Below are positions 36,546 to 44,789 of a stretch of 64,000 nucleotides of DNA, piece by piece. The stretch is from contig NC_020891.1 of NCBI RefSeq assembly GCF_000355695.1, positions 310,001 through 374,000 of the forward strand, read 5' to 3'. Position 1 is the first letter of the stretch. The number at the start of each line of letters is the position of its first letter. This DNA comes from Clavibacter nebraskensis NCPPB 2581. GTDB lineage: Bacteria > Actinomycetota > Actinomycetes > Actinomycetales > Microbacteriaceae. The notes under the pieces are model-generated. The model worked only from the letters and a program-made list of their open reading frames with translations, was not told the DNA's origin and did not search any database. The translations under genes and the position numbers were made by a program.

Positions 36546-37154
36546 ATCAAGGGCAACGAACTGGTTTGGCGCACTCTCGCTGACGCTGCACTCCTGCAGG
36601 AGCGCAGGTGGAAGAACGTCGAGGATCTCGCCTACGCCTCGGGGGTGCCCGCCTCGACGACGAACTTGGCCCTTGACCGCCTGAGCCTCATTGGCGCGAT
36701 CCTCAAGTATCCCCGCGGTGGCTTCTCGGTGACGAGCCTGGACAAGGTGCTCACCTTGTTGTGTGCGCGGAGGAACCTCATCCAAGACACCCTCGCCATG
36801 ACCACGGTCGAGGGGGCCCGCCCGCTCATGGACAGCTCGGCTGGTCCCTATGCGCTCGGCGGTCCGGACGCGGCGAACGTGCACCTCGGTGGTGTCCATG
36901 TCGCTGACTTCGTCGAGCATCTGCTCTACGTGCCTCATGTGGCCGCGGCGACGAAGTTACCGCCTGGCGGGGAGGTCCGGATCGTCGTCATGGACAAGCG
37001 TGCCGCACGGACGTGGGGCGGCTACAGCTCGCCAGCCCAGACCTATGCCGACCTCTTCGCGACTCCAGGGTGGGCTGCTTCCGAATACCGATATGCGATC
37101 CGTGACAAGTTCCTGCGGGAACGCGAGTGGGACCAGGCTCCCGATGTCCCCTGA
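36546..37154 (+). CDS. AbiEi-like antitoxin of a putative type IV toxin-antitoxin pair (start codon abnormal)
   Basis: From 36546 the frame gives IKGNELVWRTLADAALLQ followed by a winged-HTH pattern (NVEDLAYASGVPASTTNLAL) and a C-terminal domain with GPDAANVHLGGVHVADFV, as in AbiEi antitoxins. The upstream frame is open only from 36513, with no ATG, GTG or TTG until GTG 36645. That GTG would cut the winged helix. A ribosome site GCGAGGGG sits 6 bases before an ATC at 36546, so an ancestral ATG may have become ATC, or ATC is used weakly. If GTG 36645 is used, the product has 169 residues. The region is less GC-rich than its neighbours, suggesting transfer. Confidence 0.6.
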   Translation: MKGNELVWRTLADAALLQERRWKNVEDLAYASGVPASTTNLALDRLSLIGAILKYPRGGFSVTSLDKVLTLLCARRNLIQDTLAMTTVEGARPLMDSSAGPYALGGPDAANVHLGGVHVADFVEHLLYVPHVAAATKLPPGGEVRIVVMDKRAARTWGGYSSPAQTYADLFATPGWAASEYRYAIRDKFLREREWDQAPDVP

Positions 37155-37846
37155 CATCTCAGCCGACGAGTCCGCGCAGCTCCACCTCCCTCGTCGACTC
37201 CCTCGTCGACTCCCTCGGATATGAGCTCGATCCGTCGATCCTGATCGGAGGGTGGGCGACCTACCTGAGGGTCGGTGGTGATATCAGCCAGGACATCGAC
37301 CTCATCGTCCAGGACCCGTCTCGACGGGTCACCCTGCGGGATCGACTGGAGGACTACAGCGAGAGCTCTAGGCACAGCGGAGGGGCGAAGAAGGCTCGGG
37401 GCACAGCGGATGGCATCCACATAGACTTCCCCTACGAGTCCCAGCTCGGGGACCACCTGCTGCTGAAGGTGGAGGTACTCGCGCGATACGTCGACGATCA
37501 GAAGCGGCGCGGTTGGTCCCTCCTCACCATCGAAGCGCACATCACCACGAAGATGGCGGCGTTGCTTGACCGACCTGATTCGGAAAAAGGCGCGAAGGAC
37601 GCTCGTGAGCTCGTGAGGCTCATCGAGTTCGGGGGAGATCCGGCAACGGTAATCCGCATCCTCCTTGAGGCGACCGCAGGAGATCCTGCCGCGATACCCG
37701 ACCAGGTGGCGCGGGCATTCGCCCTGCTCGCAGATCGTGTGGGCTTCAACAAGGCGCAGAGGAAGCGCTATCGCGACATGGCGCGGGACTGGGAGGAGGA
37801 GGCGCGGTTCCAGCTCCGCGGTTCGGGTCCGGCACCTGTGCTCTGA
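37127..37846 (+). CDS. AbiEii-like nucleotidyltransferase toxin
   Basis: The core contains LIGGWATYLRVGGDISQDIDLIVQ, which matches the GG...T..R.S.DiDl nucleotidyltransferase motif of AbiEii/AbiGii toxins, and a later KMAALLDRPDSEKGAKDARELV helix. Up to 239 residues from GTG 37127, overlapping the antitoxin by 28 bases. A better-placed ATG at 37144 reads MSPDISADESAQLH but goes out of frame; deleting one C near 37180 would join it to SLVDSLVDSLGYELDP. Either the gene starts at the GTG or it carries a 1-base frameshift. Toxins of this class are thought to transfer nucleotides to cellular targets; here it would be held in check by the upstream gene. Confidence 0.6.
   Translation: MGPGSRCPLTSQPTSPRSSTSLVDSLVDSLGYELDPSILIGGWATYLRVGGDISQDIDLIVQDPSRRVTLRDRLEDYSESSRHSGGAKKARGTADGIHIDFPYESQLGDHLLLKVEVLARYVDDQKRRGWSLLTIEAHITTKMAALLDRPDSEKGAKDARELVRLIEFGGDPATVIRILLEATAGDPAAIPDQVARAFALLADRVGFNKAQRKRYRDMARDWEEEARFQLRGSGPAPVL
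37189..37212. repeat. 12-bp tandem duplication at the toxin N-terminus
   Basis: CCTCGTCGACTC occurs twice in a row, giving LVDSLVDSL in the toxin frame. It does not change frame but lies next to the apparent 1-base discrepancy near 37180. Confidence 0.7.
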
Positions 37847-37871
37847 GCATTCCCGTCGAGGGAATGCGAAC

Positions 37872-38534
37872 CTACGCGGGGAACCCGTGCAGCGCCACGT
37901 GCTGCAGGAGGATCACCGTCTTGCCGTCGGCGATGCGGCCGTCGGCGACCATCGCGAGCGCCTCCTCGAGCGTGACCTCGATCCGCTCGATGTCCTCGCC
38001 CTCCTCGGCTACGCCGCCGCCCGCGCCCGCGCCCACGACGTCGGCCGGCGTGTACGACGCGAGGTAGTGGTGGACGCGCTAGGTGACGGATCCGGGGCTC
38101 ATGAACAGGTCGAACAGATGCGTGAGCGCGACGACCTCGACGCCGAGCTCCTCGCGGGCCTCGCGGCGGATGGCGTCCTCCGGGGAGTCCGCGTCGAGGA
38201 GGCCTGCCGCCGCCTCGACGAGCATGCCGTCGGGGTGGCCGTTGACGTAGGCGGGGTAGCGGAACTGGCGCGTGAGGAGGATCCGGTGGGTGTCGGCCGC
38301 GTAGAGCAGGACGGTGGCGCCGTCGCCCCGGTCGTAGGTCTCGCGCTGCTGCTCCTGCCAGGATCCGTCACGCAGCCGCAGGTCGAGCGTGGCCCGGCGG
38401 AGCACGTGCCAGCCGTCGGAGGTGACCTCGACGCGCTTCACGACCACGTCGGGGTTCCGGTCGAGGTCGGCGCCGCGGAGGTGGAGGCCGGTGCGGCCCC
38501 GCGAGTCGGGCACGGTCTCACCGGGGCGCGTCAT
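37872..38534 (-). pseudogene. NudK-like NUDIX hydrolase with in-frame TAG
   Basis: ATG 38534 gives 151 codons with the NUDIX box: GLLDADSPEDAIRREAREELGVEV follows the G-x5-E-x7-REUxEExGU pattern. TAG at 38081-38079 interrupts after MSPGSVT. The same frame goes on for 68 codons (RVHHYLASYTPADVVGAGAG, then VAEEGEDIERIEV and LLQHVALHGF) to a TAG at 37872, completing a GDP-mannose pyrophosphatase-like protein of about 220 residues. Relatives commonly read SVTERVH here, so GAG to TAG is likely. The catalytic box is kept but the C-terminal substrate lid is lost. Confidence 0.8.
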
Positions 38535-38607
38535 GCCCCCATGCTCGCGTGGAGCGAGGCGGGGGCGCGTCCGTCCGACGGCGGATCCGCGCGGCGGACG
38601 GCGAGGA

Positions 38608-39876
38608 TCAGGCGCGGCCCTGCAGGATCAGGTTCCAGTAGACCCACGGGAGCACGTAGCGGTCGGCGAGGAACGTGATGCGGCGCTCCTTCGCGAGGCC
38701 CTTCCAGCCCGGGATCGTGAGCTTCGGGCGGTAGCGGTCGTCGAACTCGGCGAACACCACGGTCGAGCGCGAGACCACGAACGGGCACACCGAGTAGCCG
38801 TTATAGGTCTGCGGCAGCGGCTTCCCCTTCAGCGCCGCGACGAGGTTCTTCGCGACGGTCGTGGTCTGCTGGCGGAGCGCGCCGCCGGACTTCGAGTTGG
38901 TGGTCGCGGCCGCGTCGCCGAGCGCCCACACGTCGGGGAAGCGCGGGTGGCGGAGGGTGAGCGGATCCACCTCGACGAAGCCGCCCGCGTCGCTCGGCGC
39001 GGCGAGGCCGGTGCCCGCGAGCCAGTCGGGCGCGGACTGCGGCGGTACCGCGTGCAGCACGTCGTAGGCGAGGGTCTCGCGCCCGGCGCCCTCGAGTCCC
39101 TGCTGCGCGGCGTGGTCCGGGCCGAGGAGCGCGCGGGAGCGGTCGACGCCGGCGATCTCGACGGTGCGGGCGGCGGGATCCACGGCCACGAGCTCGCGCC
39201 CGTACCGCACCTCGATGCCGTACTCGGCGACCTTGCGCTCGAGCTCGGCGTCGATGAGCGGCATGCCGAACATCGTGGGCGTCGGCACCACGAGCACCAC
39301 GCGGATGTCGTCGAGCACGCCGATCGCGCGCCAGTGGTCGCACGCCAGGTACATGGGCTTCTGCGACGCGCCCGAGCAGGTGCCGGGGCCGTCGGGCTGG
39401 GTGAAGACGACCGTGCCGGAGCGGACGTCGCGCAGCACCTGCGACGCCTTCGCGGCGTAGTGGTGCTCGTAGTTGGAGATGCCGACGGGGGAGTCCATCG
39501 CCTCCGCGAGGCCGGGCACGGAATCCCAGTCCTTCTGGATGCCGGGGCACACGATGAGCTGGCCGTAGGAGACGCGGCGGCCGGACTCGAGCGTCACCGT
39601 CTTCGCCACCGGGTCGATGCCGGCGACGCGGTCCCGGATCCACGTGACGCCCTTCGGCGTGACGGATCCCTGGGGCCGGGTGGCCTGCGACGCCCGCGCG
39701 GTGCCGCCCGCCACGTGCGAGAACATCGGCTGGTAGTAGTGCGTGTCGCGCGGTTCGATGACCGCCACGTCGTCGACGCCGTACCGCCGGAGCCGGCCCG
39801 CGACCGAGAGGCCCGCGTTCCCCCCGCCGATGATGAGGACGTCGTGATGCGGGATCGTGCCGGGGTCAGCGGTCAT
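38608..39876 (-). CDS. FAD-dependent oxidoreductase, sulfide:quinone reductase-like
   Basis: A flavoprotein of 422 residues. N-terminal FAD loop DVLIIGGGNAGLSVAGRLRR, central NADH-dehydrogenase-like fold, and the two Cys regions of type-II SQR proteins: PGTCSGASQKPMYL at about 170 and GYSVCPFVVSR near 360, with the FAD C-terminal motif VWALGDAAATTNSKSGGAL. SQRs oxidise sulfide and pass electrons to quinone at the membrane; the C-terminal amphipathic part fits membrane attachment. No other sulfur genes are nearby, so the physiological role is uncertain. Confidence 0.82.
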   Translation of the reverse strand: MTADPGTIPHHDVLIIGGGNAGLSVAGRLRRYGVDDVAVIEPRDTHYYQPMFSHVAGGTARASQATRPQGSVTPKGVTWIRDRVAGIDPVAKTVTLESGRRVSYGQLIVCPGIQKDWDSVPGLAEAMDSPVGISNYEHHYAAKASQVLRDVRSGTVVFTQPDGPGTCSGASQKPMYLACDHWRAIGVLDDIRVVLVVPTPTMFGMPLIDAELERKVAEYGIEVRYGRELVAVDPAARTVEIAGVDRSRALLGPDHAAQQGLEGAGRETLAYDVLHAVPPQSAPDWLAGTGLAAPSDAGGFVEVDPLTLRHPRFPDVWALGDAAATTNSKSGGALRQQTTTVAKNLVAALKGKPLPQTYNGYSVCPFVVSRSTVVFAEFDDRYRPKLTIPGWKGLAKERRITFLADRYVLPWVYWNLILQGRA

Positions 39877-40126
39877 GGGCTCACCCTAGGCCGGGGTGCG
39901 ACGACGTGACCGGGGGCGGGAGACGGGCGCCTCCCGCCCTGGCCGGAAAGCGCACGCCGCGTGCCGCCCGGTGGCCGCGCAGCGAAGCCCGACCGCTCCC
40001 GCCTGGAGGAACGCTGGACGTCCAGGACGGGCCGGGTGCACCGGCCGTCTCCTTGACGTGCCGGGCATCCAGCCGGCACCGCGAGCCCGCATCCGGCATC
40101 GCGCCCATCCACCTCAGGAGCACCAC

Positions 40127-40573
40127 ATGACCGACGTCACCCCCGCCACCGCATCCCGCCGCGCCGCCGCCACGCATACGTCCGCCGACTCCACCTCGGG
40201 CAAGAACACGATCACCGACGGCGTCGTCGAGAAGGTCGCCGGCATCGCGGCCCGCCAGGTCCCCGGCGTCCACGACCTGGGCAACGGCGCCGCGCGTGCG
40301 GTCGGGGCGATCCGCAACGTCATCGGCCAGCAGGACCGCGGCCAGGGCATCTCCGTCGAGGTCGGCGAGAAGCAGGTCGCCGCGGACATCGTCGTCGTCG
40401 CCGAGTACCCCGTCGCGCTGCAGGACCTCGCCGACCGGATCCGCGAGTCCGTCACCGACGCGATCTCGCAGGTCGTCGGCATGGACGTCACCGAGGTCAA
40501 CGTCACCGTCTCCGACGTGCACATCCCGTCGGACGACGAGGACGACGACGACTCGAAGAGCCGCGTCCAGTAG
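40127..40573 (+). CDS. Asp23/Gls24 family envelope stress protein, second copy
   Basis: A protein of 148 residues. Its core (KNTITDGVVEKVAGIAARQV, VHDLGNGAARAVG, IRNVIGQQDRGQGISVEVGE) is almost the same as that at 4026-4469, while the N-terminal linker and acidic tail differ. GGAG precedes ATG 40127. It is followed 125 bases later by another Asp23-type gene, and no AmaP- or DUF2273-like anchor is present at this site, so it may share the anchors encoded at 2.3-4.0 kb. Confidence 0.88.
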   Translation: MTDVTPATASRRAAATHTSADSTSGKNTITDGVVEKVAGIAARQVPGVHDLGNGAARAVGAIRNVIGQQDRGQGISVEVGEKQVAADIVVVAEYPVALQDLADRIRESVTDAISQVVGMDVTEVNVTVSDVHIPSDDEDDDDSKSRVQ

Positions 40574-40697
40574 CACCCCGCCGTCGGCCCCGGCCGACGT
40601 GCACCCCGCGGCGGGACCGGTCGACCGGTCCCGCCGCACGCGGACGAGGGCCGACCGCCCGCCGCGCCGACATCCGCACCACCGAAGGAGCACCGCC

Positions 40698-41453
40698 GTG
40701 AACGACGCCGCACCCCACATCCGTCCCGTCGACCTGACCGGCGTCGACGCCGCGCACCCGGAGGGGGAGACGGCCGCGCACCGCATCGGCGTCGCCGCGG
40801 CCGAGACCGCCGCGGGCGTCACGGGCGTGCACCACCTCGGCGGCGCGACCGCGCGGGCGCTCGACGCGGCGTCGCGGGCGATCCGCGGCACGAGCACCGG
40901 GCCCGGCGTCACGGTCTCCGAGGAGGCCGGCGGCACCGTGATCGACATCGACCTCGTGGTCGAGTACCCGACGCCCGTGCAGGACGTCGTCGCCGAGACG
41001 CGCGAGCAGGTGGCCCGCGCCGCCCGCGAGATCGCACCCGGCGCCGTCCGCGTGGACATCCGCGTGACCGACGTGCACGGCCCGTTCGACGACGAGCAGT
41101 CGCCCGCGGGCGCCGCGCTCGAGAAGGCGAAGGACGCCGGATCCGACGCGCTGGAGAGGGCGAAGGCGGCTGGATCCGAGGGGCTCGAGAAGGCGAGGGC
41201 CGCGGGCGCGGTGCTCGCCGACTCCGCGGAGGCGGACGTCGAGGAGACCCGGGAGGCGGCCGAGGACCGTTACCACCACGCCGCCGACTTCGACACCTAC
41301 GCGGCGCACGACGGATCGGAGCCCGAGGTCACCGTGATCGTCGACGGGCACGGTGACGGCGCCACGCGCGTCGAGGTCGACGGCCCCGGGACGGTCGAGG
41401 TGCAGGGCGACCGCGTGGAGGTCGACGGGCGCGACGCCGCCGACCGCTCCTAG
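40698..41453 (+). CDS. Extended Asp23-like protein with charged repeat tail
   Basis: A protein of 251 residues with GTG 40698. Residues about 20-130 are a diverged Asp23 domain (GVTGVHHLGGATARALDAAS, TVIDIDLVVEYPTPVQDV, VRVDIRVTDVHG). Residues about 140-195 hold an amphipathic repeat of the type LEKAKDAGSDALERAKAAGS, an Ala/Lys/Glu helix likely to be coiled coil, then a short beta-like end with an acidic/basic mix. The tail is unusual for the family. It is in tandem with the Asp23 copy upstream and may be a scaffold or adaptor; this is inference. Confidence 0.75.
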   Translation: MNDAAPHIRPVDLTGVDAAHPEGETAAHRIGVAAAETAAGVTGVHHLGGATARALDAASRAIRGTSTGPGVTVSEEAGGTVIDIDLVVEYPTPVQDVVAETREQVARAAREIAPGAVRVDIRVTDVHGPFDDEQSPAGAALEKAKDAGSDALERAKAAGSEGLEKARAAGAVLADSAEADVEETREAAEDRYHHAADFDTYAAHDGSEPEVTVIVDGHGDGATRVEVDGPGTVEVQGDRVEVDGRDAADRS

Positions 41454-41477
41454 CGCTCGGCGGGCCGGACCGCGCCG

Positions 41478-42050
41478 CTACCGCCCGATGCCGGCCAGCG
41501 AGCCCACGGTCTTGCCCGCGGGATCGCCGATGATGCAGTCCACCGTGCGGTCGCCCGTGCTCCAGCTCTCGTTGGTCGGCTTGTACCCCTGGTAGTCGTA
41601 GATCGAGTCCTGGTAGTCGAAGCCGGCGAAGGGCCCGAACGCCGATCCGCACAGGTCGTCGGCCTGCGCGTCCACCGCGTCGTCGCCGGGGAAGTCGTCG
41701 CCCGTCAGCGTGGGCGCCGCGTACACCTCGAAGTCGTGCGGGTCGGAGCACGGGACCGTGCTCACGTCGCCCACGAGGTGCGAGTGCCCGGAGTCGGTGT
41801 CGCTCGCGGGGTGCGCATCGCCCCCGTGCTGCTCGTCCACGGCGGCCGACGCCGCGTCGTCGAGGCAGTCGCCCTGACGCAGCGTGAACACGTCGGTCGT
41901 GCCGCCGGCCGTGATGGATCCGTCGTCGTCGCGCGTCTCGGCGTGCGGCACGAGGTCGGCCAGCTGCTGCAGCGAGCAGCCGCTGAGCGCGGCGGTGAGG
42001 AGGACGGCCGCGAACGCGGTGGGCAGGATGCGGCGGGCGGCGACGGCCAT
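41478..42050 (-). CDS. Septum-formation-like lipoprotein
   Basis: A lipoprotein of 190 residues: signal MAVAARRILPTAFAAVLLTA, lipobox LSGC at about 24. The mature part has DVFTLRQGDCLDD, TVPCSDPHDFEVYAAP and CGSAFGPF, the spaced Cys and PHDxE pattern of actinobacterial Septum_form domain proteins. Their role is poorly known and probably concerns the cell envelope. It is convergent with the Asp23-like gene at 40698, 24 bases apart. Confidence 0.75.
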   Translation of the reverse strand: MAVAARRILPTAFAAVLLTAALSGCSLQQLADLVPHAETRDDDGSITAGGTTDVFTLRQGDCLDDAASAAVDEQHGGDAHPASDTDSGHSHLVGDVSTVPCSDPHDFEVYAAPTLTGDDFPGDDAVDAQADDLCGSAFGPFAGFDYQDSIYDYQGYKPTNESWSTGDRTVDCIIGDPAGKTVGSLAGIGR

Positions 42051-42141
42051 GGGGGTCCTCGGGTTCGGGGAGCGGATCGCGCTCACCGTAGCGGTGCGGC
42101 TCGCGTGCTCGCGCGAGTTCTCCTGTCCGACAGGGCGGGCG

Positions 42142-42585
42142 TCAGTCAAAGCGCGCGCCGCCGGGCCGCGACCGGCCCGCGGTCATGATCACGTAGACGA
42201 TCGTCCCGAGGAGCGGGATGAAGTTGATGAACGTCCACGTGCCGCTGCGGTCGACATCGTGCAGCCGCCGCCACGAGACCGCGAACGACGGGATGAAGAC
42301 GGCCAGCTGGAGCACGCCGAGGACGGCGCTCCAGGAGTCGGCGACCGTCACGGCGTCGAAGAACCCGAGCGACTCGCGGCTGTCCGTGTTCAGGCTGCTC
42401 AGGGTCCGCAGCGCGGACGACACGACGAACCCCGTGAGCGCGCACCACCAGAACTCGCTCCGGCTGGCGCGCCCGCGGAAGGTCGCGTACTTGAGGAAGA
42501 ACCTCCTCATGGCCTCCCGCCAGGACGCGCCGTACAGCGGCAGCTCGAGGGGCGTCGTGGATCCGGGCGGCATCGCGGCGGTCAT
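42142..42585 (-). CDS. DUF805 membrane protein
   Basis: A protein of 147 residues with a short N-terminal segment and four TM helices. The hallmark GRASRSEFWW follows KYATFR near residue 33, and RRLHDVDRSGTW near 110 is the second conserved DUF805 block. The function is unknown. It is separated from the ABC exporter operon upstream by a hairpin. Confidence 0.85.
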   Translation of the reverse strand: MTAAMPPGSTTPLELPLYGASWREAMRRFFLKYATFRGRASRSEFWWCALTGFVVSSALRTLSSLNTDSRESLGFFDAVTVADSWSAVLGVLQLAVFIPSFAVSWRRLHDVDRSGTWTFINFIPLLGTIVYVIMTAGRSRPGGARFD

Positions 42586-42603
42586 GCGTCGACCGTACGC
42601 GGG

Positions 42604-42638
42604 CCCGGCCGCATCCGGGGGGGGCGGATGCGGCCGGG
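42604..42638 (-). terminator. Perfect hairpin after the ABC exporter operon
   Basis: CCCGGCCGCATCCG (42604-42617) pairs with CGGATGCGGCCGGG (42625-42638) across a G-run loop. It lies downstream of the exporter permease gene in the direction of its transcription. Confidence 0.6.
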
Positions 42639-42669
42639 CGGTCGGGGAGGCGGGCGAGCCGTGAGGGGA

Positions 42670-43800
42670 TCAGCCCTTCAGCGCGTCCTTCAGTTTCACG
42701 CGGGATCCGGTGCGGAGCAGCGAGTTGCTGTAGATGCGGGATCCGAGGGCCACCACCACGGCGGTCGTCGCGATGAGCACGGCGAGCGACACGAGCGGCT
42801 CCCACCACTGGGCCTCGCCGAGGAACAGGCGCATCGGCATCCCGACCGGGGCTGAGAACGGCACGTACGACATGACCGTCATCACCACAGGGTTGTCGTT
42901 GAAGAAGATGACCGCGAAGTACGGGATCATCACGAGGTACGTGACCGGCGCCGTGACGGCGCCCACGTCCTCCTGGCGGGAGACGAGCGAGGCCGCCGTC
43001 GCGAAGAGCGACGCGAGCAGCACGAACCCGAACAGGAAGAACACGACGAACCAGATCACCGCGGGTCCGACGATCGCGAGGAGCGCGGTCTGCTCGGTCA
43101 CGAGGAGGCCGACGCCGGACATCAGGGCGATGAGGGCGATCTGCGTGAACGCCAGGATGCTGTTCCCGAGCACCTTGCCGGCGAGCAGCGCCCGCACGGG
43201 GATGGTCGACATGAGCAGCTCGACCACCCGCGTCTGCTTCTCCTCGACCACGCTCTGGGCGATGATCTGCCCGAACGTCAGCGCGGAGATGAAGAACACC
43301 ACGCCGAACGCGAGCGCCACGATGTAGGCGATGGCGGGGTTCGTGGTCGGCTCGTCGAGGAGCTCGACGCGCGGGGTGTCGGTGAGGGCGCTCACGACGC
43401 CGTCGGGCGCGGAGGTGTCGCCGATCACGAGCACGGCGCCGTCGGTGTCGGCCTGCGTGTCGGGGACGACCGCCGCCTCCACGTCGCCGTCGCGCACCAT
43501 CGCCTGCGCGTCCTCGACGCTGTCGGCGGGCACGCCCTCGAGCGACGCGGCGCCGGAGATAGCCTGCTGGGCGCTGCCGACCACGGCCACGCGCGTGGGA
43601 TCGCCGTTCCCGCTGCCGCCGTTCGCGGTGAGGAAGCCGCTGACGACGATGGAGACGAGGATGCCGACGAGCAGGATCCCCGTGCTGATGAGGAACGACT
43701 TGCTGCGCAGGCGCATGCGCACCTCGCGGCCCGTCACGAGCATCGTGGACTGGGCGAACGTCGGGGCGGTGCCCCGTCGGGTGGCGGTGGTGGTGCTCAC
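42670..43800 (-). CDS. ABC-2 type exporter permease (NatB-like)
   Basis: A permease of 376 residues with one N-terminal TM helix (about 35-55), a large extracytoplasmic domain of about 120 residues, and a group of five to six TM helices at the C-terminus (AYIVALAFGVVFFISALTFG onward), which is the ABC2_membrane_3 layout of NatB. The motif VEEKQTRVVELLMSTIPVRA is conserved in that family. Start GTG 43800 overlaps the stop of the ATPase gene (GTGA). The cargo may be Na+ or a lipid/peptide; it cannot be told from sequence. Confidence 0.85.
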   Translation of the reverse strand: MSTTTATRRGTAPTFAQSTMLVTGREVRMRLRSKSFLISTGILLVGILVSIVVSGFLTANGGSGNGDPTRVAVVGSAQQAISGAASLEGVPADSVEDAQAMVRDGDVEAAVVPDTQADTDGAVLVIGDTSAPDGVVSALTDTPRVELLDEPTTNPAIAYIVALAFGVVFFISALTFGQIIAQSVVEEKQTRVVELLMSTIPVRALLAGKVLGNSILAFTQIALIALMSGVGLLVTEQTALLAIVGPAVIWFVVFFLFGFVLLASLFATAASLVSRQEDVGAVTAPVTYLVMIPYFAVIFFNDNPVVMTVMSYVPFSAPVGMPMRLFLGEAQWWEPLVSLAVLIATTAVVVALGSRIYSNSLLRTGSRVKLKDALKG

Positions 43801-44678
43801 TGGACGACCTCCTGGAAGATCTCGCTGAGGGTGGGGCGGCGGCGGGTGAAGCCCGTGACGGATCCGCGGGAGACGGCCTCGGCGAGCACGCGCTGCCGCG
43901 CCTCCTCCTCGGCCTCGAAGAGCACGTAGCCGCCGTCGAACTCCACGACCTCGACTCCGGGCACGTCGCGCACCCAGCCGCTGTCGCCCGCGATCTGCAG
44001 CTCCGTGAGCGGGCGGCTGTGCTGGTCGCGCAGCTGCTCGCGGTCGCCGGATGCGCGGATCCGGCCCTCGGCGATGACGACCACGTCGTCGCAGAGGCGC
44101 TCCACGATGTCGAGCTGGTGCGAGGAGAAGAGCACGGGCACGCCCTGCGCGGCCCGCTCGGTGAGCACGCCGAGGACGGTCTCGACGGCGATCGGGTCGA
44201 GGCCCGAGAACGGCTCGTCGAGTACCAGCACCTCGGGGTCGTGCACGAGGCTCGCGGCGATCTGCGCCCGCTGCTGGTTGCCGAGCGACAGCGACTCGAT
44301 GGGGTCGTTCCGGCGTTCGCCGAGGCTGAGCCGCTCGAGCAGTCGCTCGGTGCTGGCGGTCGCGTCGGCGGCGCTCATGCCGTGCAGGCGGCCGAGGTAG
44401 ACGATCTGCTCCTGCAGCTTCATCTTCGGGTAGAGGCCGCGCTCCTCGGGCATGTAGCCGAAGGTGCGGCGGCTCGAGGTGCCGAGGTCGCGCCCGTCGA
44501 GCGAGACGGTGCCGGAGTCGGGGGTGAGCACGCCGAGCATGATCCGCATGGTGGTGGTCTTGCCGGCGCCGTTGCCGCCGACGAAGCCGGTCAGCCTCCC
44601 CGGCCGCACGGAGAAGGACACGTCGTCGAGGACGCGACGGTCCCCGAACGAGCGCGTGACGTTCTGGACTTCGAGCAC
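43797..44678 (-). CDS. ABC exporter ATPase (NatA-like)
   Basis: An ATPase of 293 residues with Walker A GGNGAGKTTTMRIML (about 34), signature LSLGNQQRAQIAASL (about 130), Walker B VLVLDEPFSGLDPI, followed by a C-terminal DUF4162-type domain of about 80 residues. GTG 44678 is preferred over GTG 44720 because GAGGAGG stands 7 bases before it. It pairs with the permease just downstream. Confidence 0.88.
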   Translation of the reverse strand: MLEVQNVTRSFGDRRVLDDVSFSVRPGRLTGFVGGNGAGKTTTMRIMLGVLTPDSGTVSLDGRDLGTSSRRTFGYMPEERGLYPKMKLQEQIVYLGRLHGMSAADATASTERLLERLSLGERRNDPIESLSLGNQQRAQIAASLVHDPEVLVLDEPFSGLDPIAVETVLGVLTERAAQGVPVLFSSHQLDIVERLCDDVVVIAEGRIRASGDREQLRDQHSRPLTELQIAGDSGWVRDVPGVEVVEFDGGYVLFEAEEEARQRVLAEAVSRGSVTGFTRRRPTLSEIFQEVVQ

Positions 44679-44789
44679 GAATGGCCTCCTCGGTGGGCAT
44701 GGGTGATCCGTGCTGCTCACGCTAGGGGCGGGGGCGCGCGGGGGCGTCCGCCGTGTGGGGGAACCGGGTGGGGGACGGGGCGGGCGTCG

